Part shown: positions 57,596 through 64,000 of the stretch, piece by piece
Position numbering within the stretch: the first letter of the stretch is position 1
How the letters are laid out: every line of letters begins with the position of its first letter
Source of the DNA: Artemisia argyi
Lineage: Eukaryota > Streptophyta > Magnoliopsida > Asterales > Asteraceae
Length of the DNA stretch: 64,000 nt
Assembly (NCBI GenBank): GCA_030686995.1
Contig: CM060680.1
Span: forward strand, 202,293,322-202,357,321
Reading direction: 5' to 3'
Position numbers and translations under genes: made by a program
The notes under the pieces: generated by a model
Told to the model about the DNA's origin: nothing
Databases searched by the model: none
What the model saw: only the letters and a program-made list of their open reading frames with translations

Positions 57596-58475
57596 AAAAG
57601 CGCATTTGCTTGAGGACAAGCAAATCTCAAGTGTAAGGGTATTTGATGAAGCGAAAAGTGTACCGCCTTTAAGTGGTCATTTAAGCCCGAATTCGTGATT
57701 ATTTGATCAATTATTGCCCTAAATCGTTCCTTTTGTCATTTTAGGTACTTTTGGAGAGAAATCTGGAAAAGGAAGCATTTTGGACGTTTTTGAAGCATAA
57801 AAGTGAAGAAAACAGCAAAGTCTCAAATTCCTTGCTGGGAACAGTACCTGATGACGTCAAGCTTTAACACATGACGGCGTCAAGAGTGGCAAAAGAGGTG
57901 GATGTGGAACTTATAATGTGATGGCCCAGAACATTTTCTTTGTTAATGGCCTAACGGCTTCACCAAGGCCGTCAGGGTCCAAATACACGTGACGGCCCAG
58001 AGAAGATTTACACATGAAGGTGTCAAGACTGGATCTAGGCAATACGAATTCACTTTGGCGGCGAGTTGACGGAGTCAGAGGCTAACATATGACACCGTCA
58101 GGATATTTAGTCTATATATATTTTTCCAATTTTTCATTGTAAAGTGTGGAACAAAGTGGAACAAGTTGTGCACAAACCCTAGGTCGAATTTCCTGCATAT
58201 TGAAGGGGTTTCAAACCCTTCTTTCTTCCATGTTTGAATAAAGATAAGTACTTCAATAATTATTCAATATGTCTATGTATTGTTTGATTCTATCTTATGT
58301 TCATCTTTCTTTTAACATGTTAGGCTAGGCTTTTATTGTGTTTGCTTAGATGTAGTGAAACCTAGATGTTGATTATTGGTTGATTGTTTGTCTATAATTG
58401 TTACGGATGATTGTATTCGATGTTAGGCTTAAGAAAACTGGCAGACTTCCATTGGTAACTTGCTTGAACGTCTTA
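57596..58475 (+). mobile_element. Fragment F: 3' internal end and partial LTR of a B-family element
   Basis: Positions 57596-57646 match the end of B's internal region ('gcgcatttgcttgaggacaa'). An LTR starts at 57647 (TGATGAAGCG) and follows the B LTR on the opposite strand to B, down to about 58475 ('cttgaacgtctta'), where the match stops. It keeps TGACG-type motifs at 57850-58100 and a TATATATA box near 58112. It is more diverged than B's own LTRs and lacks the last third. Confidence 0.8.
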
Positions 58476-58606
58476 AGGTATGTTTACTATTTAATATTGA
58501 TTAATTAATTACATGTTATATGATCTTGTTATAATTGCTTCCGCTATGCTCACTTGATGTGTTTGGTTTATTTTATATGAATGTCATGATATTGTAATTC
58601 CAACAG

Positions 58607-58620
58607 TGGCATCTAGAGCC
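58607..58620 (+). other. Primer-binding site of element G
   Basis: TGGCATCTAGAGCC begins one base after the LTR end CCAACA, mirroring element A (TGGCATCACGAGCC). Confidence 0.65.
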
Positions 58621-59917
58621 GTTATAATGTGTAATTAATTATCGAAACGCATAAAAATTGGATCTTGATTCATTTAGTTACATGTTTTTAGGGTTTATTT
58701 GTTAGATTCCTAAACCTAAATTTTCTTTTGGGTCGATTGACCTAAAGGGTTTCTAGGGTTTTGGTTTTTGTTTTTTTTTAATATGATTAAAAACCCTAGG
58801 ATGTCATGTAATTGTTATGCGTTTTAGTAAATGATCTTGGTGCAATATGTTAATTGTTAAGCTAAATCCATAAAAAAGTGCATATTTGCGTGGATTTTTA
58901 ATTGTGTGATAATTTAAATGGTTTAAATTGTTTATATGAATTAATGGTTAAGTTATATCGAAACATGTAAATTTATTAATAGATGTCGAATTGGGGAAGA
59001 CTCCAATATTAAGTAATCAATTATGTGCTATGTGGTATTTATTTAATTTTGGCTTACGCAATCGATTTATCGATGTATGTGGCTCTTTTCCTAGAAGAAG
59101 AAAGCCTTAATTGAATTAATATGTTGTACACCTAGATTTGATTATTAATATGACTATTGAATAAGATTTGCATGTGGCTACATGTTTTATACATATTTAA
59201 TTCTTATGATTATGTATATTTGTTTAGTTGTTTTATTTTTTATTGTACATTACTTGTTTTTGTTTATTAATTGTGTTAGACATGTTTATAAACGAAAAGG
59301 GTAATTTTTGAATAGAAAAATAATACAGACTAAATAATGGCGAAATTGTTTTGGTTTTTAAGAGTTTAAATTTCAAATAATTGGTTGATTGATGTTTTTG
59401 TACGTAATGGTTAATTAGGCCCGACCGAAGTTTACACACTACAAGACGGGTATAAGGATGGCTTCGCATTAAATTGTGGCCTTAGATAGGCAACATTCTG
59501 TCTTAACGCTCGTTTGTGTGTAAACTAGACTTACCGAACAACCATTACATGTACACTGTCATCTTAAGGGTGAATTAACCACAATTCCACAATGATTATC
59601 CGAAACACTAAGCTTTCGGGCTTATGCAAAAGTACGATATAGTGGACGATAATTGTTGGTAATTCTTTAATTGGTGAACCCGATACCTCAATCAAAACTT
59701 TGTTATTTTACTCTTAGCAAATTGGTAATAAAAATGTTTTGTAAAACCAATGTTATGAAGTTGTATGCATGCTTCTTCATACATTATTTTGATCACATCA
59801 AAATATTAATACCCTTATAAAATTAAGTCGAATGCTATCTAATTAAGAACACTTAAAGTTGTAATTTACATCATGTGAGAACTTGGCGAGATTGCAATGG
59901 AGAGGTAAATTTCATGA

Positions 59918-59951
59918 ATTCAATGCTAGCAGATCAACTGATGTGATGGAT
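59918..59951 (+). other. Leader hairpin G1
   Basis: ATTCAATGC and GTGATGGAT pair over 8 of 9 positions (with three G-U pairs) around TAGCAGATCAACTGAT. It is the most diverged stem of the five. Confidence 0.6.
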
Positions 59952-60138
59952 TTATGAGTTTGCAGTTTTTAAGTTAGACGACTTAAATTGAGTAGGAAGT
60001 GAGATCTTGGACTCAAGGCATTAAGATGGGGATCAAACATGCTTACATTACAAAAGTTTTGTGATTATAAATCCCATAAATCTAGGAATTGCAATATGAT
60101 ATTGGCAATTATTGTTCAACAATTACCTTGTTGAATAC

Positions 60139-60172
60139 TATCATTACTAGCAGATCAACTGATGTAATGGTA
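60139..60172 (+). other. Leader hairpin G2 (counterpart of the element A hairpin)
   Basis: TATCATTAC and GTAATGGTA pair over all 9 positions (one G-U) around the identical loop. It is collinear with the hairpin at 22735-22768, but three base pairs are replaced by different, still complementary pairs. Confidence 0.7.
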
Positions 60173-61324
60173 CTATGTCAATTAGGATCCTAGCTTTAAG
60201 AAAATACTATGGTTTATATGAATATTTACCAATGAGTATTTTATTTTCTTAAAGATCTAAATTATCGAAAATACTGAAATTGAATTTTGTAATTCGTTTT
60301 AATGTATTAATGCAACGTTCAAACCGTAAACGCACTTTGGGCTTTGGTAAATTGATCTCGTTCTGTTTTCAAACAAATGTTTGATTAGGAATAATTTACT
60401 TAAAAGACAAATGAAGTCTCCTTTCTATGAAAGAAGAGTGAGACACAATCCTATTCCTTTTCATGAATGAGAAAGGATAATAGGAATATGAGATATGTCT
60501 AAATTCTAATATAACTCATAGTAAATTTTTAATGGTTAAGAAAATTGCAAATATTTTTCATAGGGATTTTATCATCCTCATTTGGTGATCAAATTCTTAG
60601 TGACAAATATGATATTTGGTTAACAGAAAATTATGTATGACATATTATGAGTTATTATAATTAGAAGCTAGACTAATTACCGCAAAATGTTAAAAGACAA
60701 ATTAGTTGTTTTGACTATTTAAGAGGTACTACATACATTGAAGGATGGTAGACCTATTAAGGAAGAAATTGCATGCCCAATTTTTCAAGTTAATAGCATT
60801 TGGTGGATAGTCCATCATTTACGTAGTAGAATACACTTTTTAATGCATAAGTAATTGTTACGTATGGACATTTAAAGGTGTAGGAAAGTTAAAAGCACAC
60901 TATTTTCTTTTACTGGATATGAAACATTTACAATGTTGTCAAATTCAGTGGGAGTATTGTGTACTTACCACTGAATAAGGAATTATTGTAATGATCTTTA
61001 ATTCAGTGGGAGTTACAAGCTTTGACATCTTGGTAGCTAAAGATAATTACTTTCCAAGTGTAGACACTCATACTTTTAAGGATAGTCTTGTACGTTTCCT
61101 TACTAGCAATTGTTGTTTTACATATACTTGTTATGCTAAAATATATGACACAATCATATTGAACACATAAACAAATGCATAGCATGTTGTTTATCAACTA
61201 TATGAGGTTGTTCCATGCACAAGTGGTAGAAATGTTATCTTTAATGTGTGCAAGAAACAACTCATAAAGATATGATTTAATGGATTCTCTTGACTACAAG
61301 GTAAGAGAATAATGTTCTAATATT

Positions 61325-61666
61325 AATTCAAGAAACACTTGGTGTTACAATTTATGTTATGTGAGAGCTTAACTAGATTGCAACAACAAAGTGAATTTCA
61401 TATTTCATTACTAGCAGATCAACTGATGTAATTGAACTATGAGAATTTGCAGTTTCAAAATTAGAATAATGTTCTGATATGAATTATACTAGGCTAATTC
61501 AAGAAACACTTGGTGTTACAATTTATGTTATGTGAGAGCTTAACTAGATTGCAACAACAAGGTGAATTTCATATTTTCATTACTAGCAGATCAACTGATG
61601 TAATTGAACTATGAGAATTTGCAGTTTCTAAATTAGATACCTATTAGAACATGTGTCAATATGATA
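61325..61666 (+). repeat. 171-bp tandem duplication in G, each unit with a leader hairpin (G3, G4)
   Basis: The unit from 'aattcaagaaacacttggtg' to 'gagaatttgcagttt' occurs at 61325-61495 and 61496-61640 or so, nearly identical. Hairpins G3 (61403-61436) and G4 (61575-61608) each have TTTCATTAC and GTAATTGAA, pairing at 8 of 9 positions, with the same 16-nt loop. A more diverged unit of the same layout lies at about 59845-59985 (with G1). Confidence 0.8.
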
Positions 61667-63032
61667 TCAAGACTACTTTAATTTGTATATTTATGAATTC
61701 ATGGAATGACATAAATTAATAAAGTAATCTAATGCTGCTTCAATCTGAATATTTATGTGTTCTTGGAATGACATAAATAAATGAATAAATAATGTTGTTT
61801 ACATTATTGTGAAGTAATATATTAACTTGAAATTACTATTGAAACCAAAAGATGGTGTTCATAATTACTTTAGTTAAACATGTTTACGTTTCATTGTAAA
61901 GATATAAACATGAAGTCTTTTAATTGTTACAAGACTTATAATAAAGTAAGACGTTATCTTGTTGTGTTTTTAAATTAAGACATATACATGAAATTATTAA
62001 ATTGTTAAATGACTTATAACGTATAGTGGGATTATAACAGTTTATGTTTTCTTGTAAAGACATGGACATGAAGTGACTTTGTAACAAGTACTTGTGTTAT
62101 AAAGCATGTAATTGGCTTGAATATTATTATACCATTAAAATGAATTAGTTGGTAAATAGACAAGTCAAAAAGAATATGGTTATCTTTAATATTGTTAGAT
62201 TGTCTTACAATATTAATACTAATGAAATATCAAATGTTTATGGTATGTTCAGTTAGGAAAATCAAACTCTTGTTATATTGTTTGATTAAAGATAACTATG
62301 ACTTCCTTTCTTCCAAAAGTTATCAAGGTTAGAATGTTGAGTATGACTTGGACATATTTAATAAAACTCCAACATAGAAGATTAATAAGACATTATCATA
62401 TGATGGAATGTGATGAATCACATTAAGTCTTAAATTGAAGTTCTAAATTTGTTTAACTGCTTATGAAGAGGTTATTAACAAAGTTAAGTCAGGAACTATC
62501 AATAAGTATTTGTAATATCCCGAAAGAGAATATTGTATTGTTTCATTATTTGCTAAGTATTTAAAGATAGTCTTTAAATTGCTAAAAGCAAGTGGGAGTT
62601 TTGATCTTTAAAAGATAAAATTACAAGATACATTATCTTCTAAAATACACTAGTAAATATCATGATGAAGTTTGACATTTGAATGTTAAATCTCAGCATG
62701 ATAATAAAGTTTGACATTTAAATGTTAAATATCAAGATGATGGAATTATCATTCATAGAATAGTAATATATCTCAGATATTTGATTAATATGCTGAGAGC
62801 TATGATTTACAGGATTATTGTAAACCTGATAATTATTATGATACATTACCAAATATGAAATTGGGTAAAGTATTAATGATATGAATGATTAAGATAAGGT
62901 AACCTTATGGTTTAAATCTTTGAATAGAAATCATATGGACAATATTGTGCACATATTTAATGTATGTTTTATGACAAGATTATTAATCACACTTAATCAA
63001 TTAACTGTGATTGAATATTCTTTTCTAAATAC

Positions 63033-63034
<2 letters not shown>

Positions 63035-63092
<58 letters not shown>
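63035..63092. repeat. (TA)n microsatellite, about 58 bp
   Basis: Pure TA run within element G. Confidence 0.98.
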
Positions 63093-63095
<3 letters not shown>

Positions 63096-64000
63096 ATTAT
63101 GATTGTCATATTTATGAAATTGACAATAGAATATCAAAACTCTTTATTGAGTGATTACTTAAGCGAGGACGATAAGTAATCAAAAGGAGTTTATGATTCA
63201 AATAAATCTTTGGAAGTGTACAAAGTGCAATAATTCATGGATGGATAAATGCATGCATCTAGAAGATTACTCTTATGTTTAATTATTAAATTCATGTTTT
63301 GATTTATAATTGAAATAAGATAATTTCTAAGTATTCCTAAAAGCTAGTGGGAGTATTATGTTTAATTTCTTAAATCATATATGTTGTAGAACATATGAAA
63401 AGTAATATTCCATATAAGTAAATGTTAAGTCTTAGAATGGAATGAAATTTTACTTGTAAGATTTATGAAATTAGACATATAACCTTGGAATGAATGTTTA
63501 TTGTTGAAACATGTGCGGTAAATGAATCTAATATAACATGATATATTATTTAGAAAGTCTAAATAGTTATGTATGACATGAATAAAATCTAAGTATGACT
63601 CAAAGATTTTTCATGAACATCATGTTTTGTTGTATCATGCATGATTACAAGATGATTTGGAAATATTTATATCTAATTAAAAGTTATTAGATAACTTGTG
63701 TAATATTCTAAAAGAATATGTTTGATTATAGAATCACATCCTAAATCTGGAATAGCTTTCAAATTCTATAGATGAACAATTTTTCAATTGTTGTGAAAAT
63801 TGTCATAGCCAACAAACTTGAAAGTTTGAAGGGCATCAAACATTACACAATAGATATTAATGTTTATGGAAAGTTTTAATAGTATATTGTTGTTGCATAC
63901 AATGATGCTAAATGAAATTGAGATGACACTCAATACTAGTTATGGTAAGGATTTCGTTCTTTGCTATATGTACTAGTTGTGCTTACTAAAAGCATAAGTT

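Larger units (their letters stand above)
58479..64000 (+). mobile_element. Non-coding copia relative G, running off the window
   Basis: An LTR end (…TTCCAACA at 58605) is followed by the primer site TGGCATCTAGAGCC (58607-58620). The next 1.7 kb is collinear with the leader of element A (21299-22880), down to 'attatcgaaaatactNa'. After about 60290, where A has gag, G has no open frame of note. It carries leader-type repeats, a TA run and several 'agtgggag' tracts (60948, 61003, 62591, 63347) resembling polypurine tracts. No 3' LTR is reached before 64000. It looks like a non-autonomous derivative; extreme decay of coding sequence is the alternative. Confidence 0.65.

Noticed and set aside
60948..63360. 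The 'agtgggag' tracts in G as true LTR boundaries
   Set aside because: None is followed by a sequence matching the G LTR end or by a TG start shared with another copy.

Overview
The window is plant nuclear DNA, most likely from a dicot of the daisy family. That is an inference from the style of the Gag proteins and of the ankyrin/PGG gene; I could not search a database. It is dominated by LTR retrotransposons inserted into one another. I see one host gene that still looks intact, several decayed host gene fragments and many small DNA transposons. I see no bacterial genes, tRNA, rRNA or CRISPR array.

Left part (1-20.4 kb). A two-exon TORTIFOLIA1-like pseudogene fragment (1616-2345, +) lies beside a clathrin heavy chain pseudogene (2911-3895, -), followed by MITEs. 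The intact-looking gene is on the minus strand at 13372-7866. Five exons join in phase at all four junctions and encode about 745 residues: a retrotransposon-Gag-like (UBN2-type) N-terminus, ankyrin repeats and a four-helix PGG membrane domain (ACD6/ITN1-like). Its 2.5 kb third intron holds a foldback with a perfect 53-bp stem and a Helitron 3' end. From 13.7 to 20.4 kb there is a hAT-type MITE with an 8-bp target duplication, tandem repeats, a kinase-like fragment and dispersed repeats, but no intact gene.

Middle (20.4-57.6 kb). A second, broken copy of the PGG exon and of the clathrin segment has been split by nested insertions, each bounded by an exact 5-bp target site duplication (TSD). 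Copia element A (20538-32306, TSD GTAGT) is interrupted by solo LTR E (26958-30594, TSD ATTTG). To the right, solo LTR D (32854-55753, TSD TTTAG) contains the Athila-like gag-protease element B (33864-54875, minus strand, TSD CTTAC). B in turn contains the Tekay-like chromovirus C (40013-53333, TSD ATAAG). LTR differences counted by eye are about 3% for B, 2.4% for A and 0.15% for C, which agrees with the nesting order. C is very young, yet its primer-binding site is missing and one stop codon cuts the chromodomain off the polyprotein.

Right part (57.6-64 kb). A B-family LTR fragment (F) is joined to a non-coding copia relative (G) that runs off the window. A and G share a leader hairpin with an identical 16-nt loop in five copies and paired base changes in its stem. 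This, with hairpin arrays in three unrelated LTR families and a TGACG-palindrome array upstream of the B TATA box, is the most novel material here.
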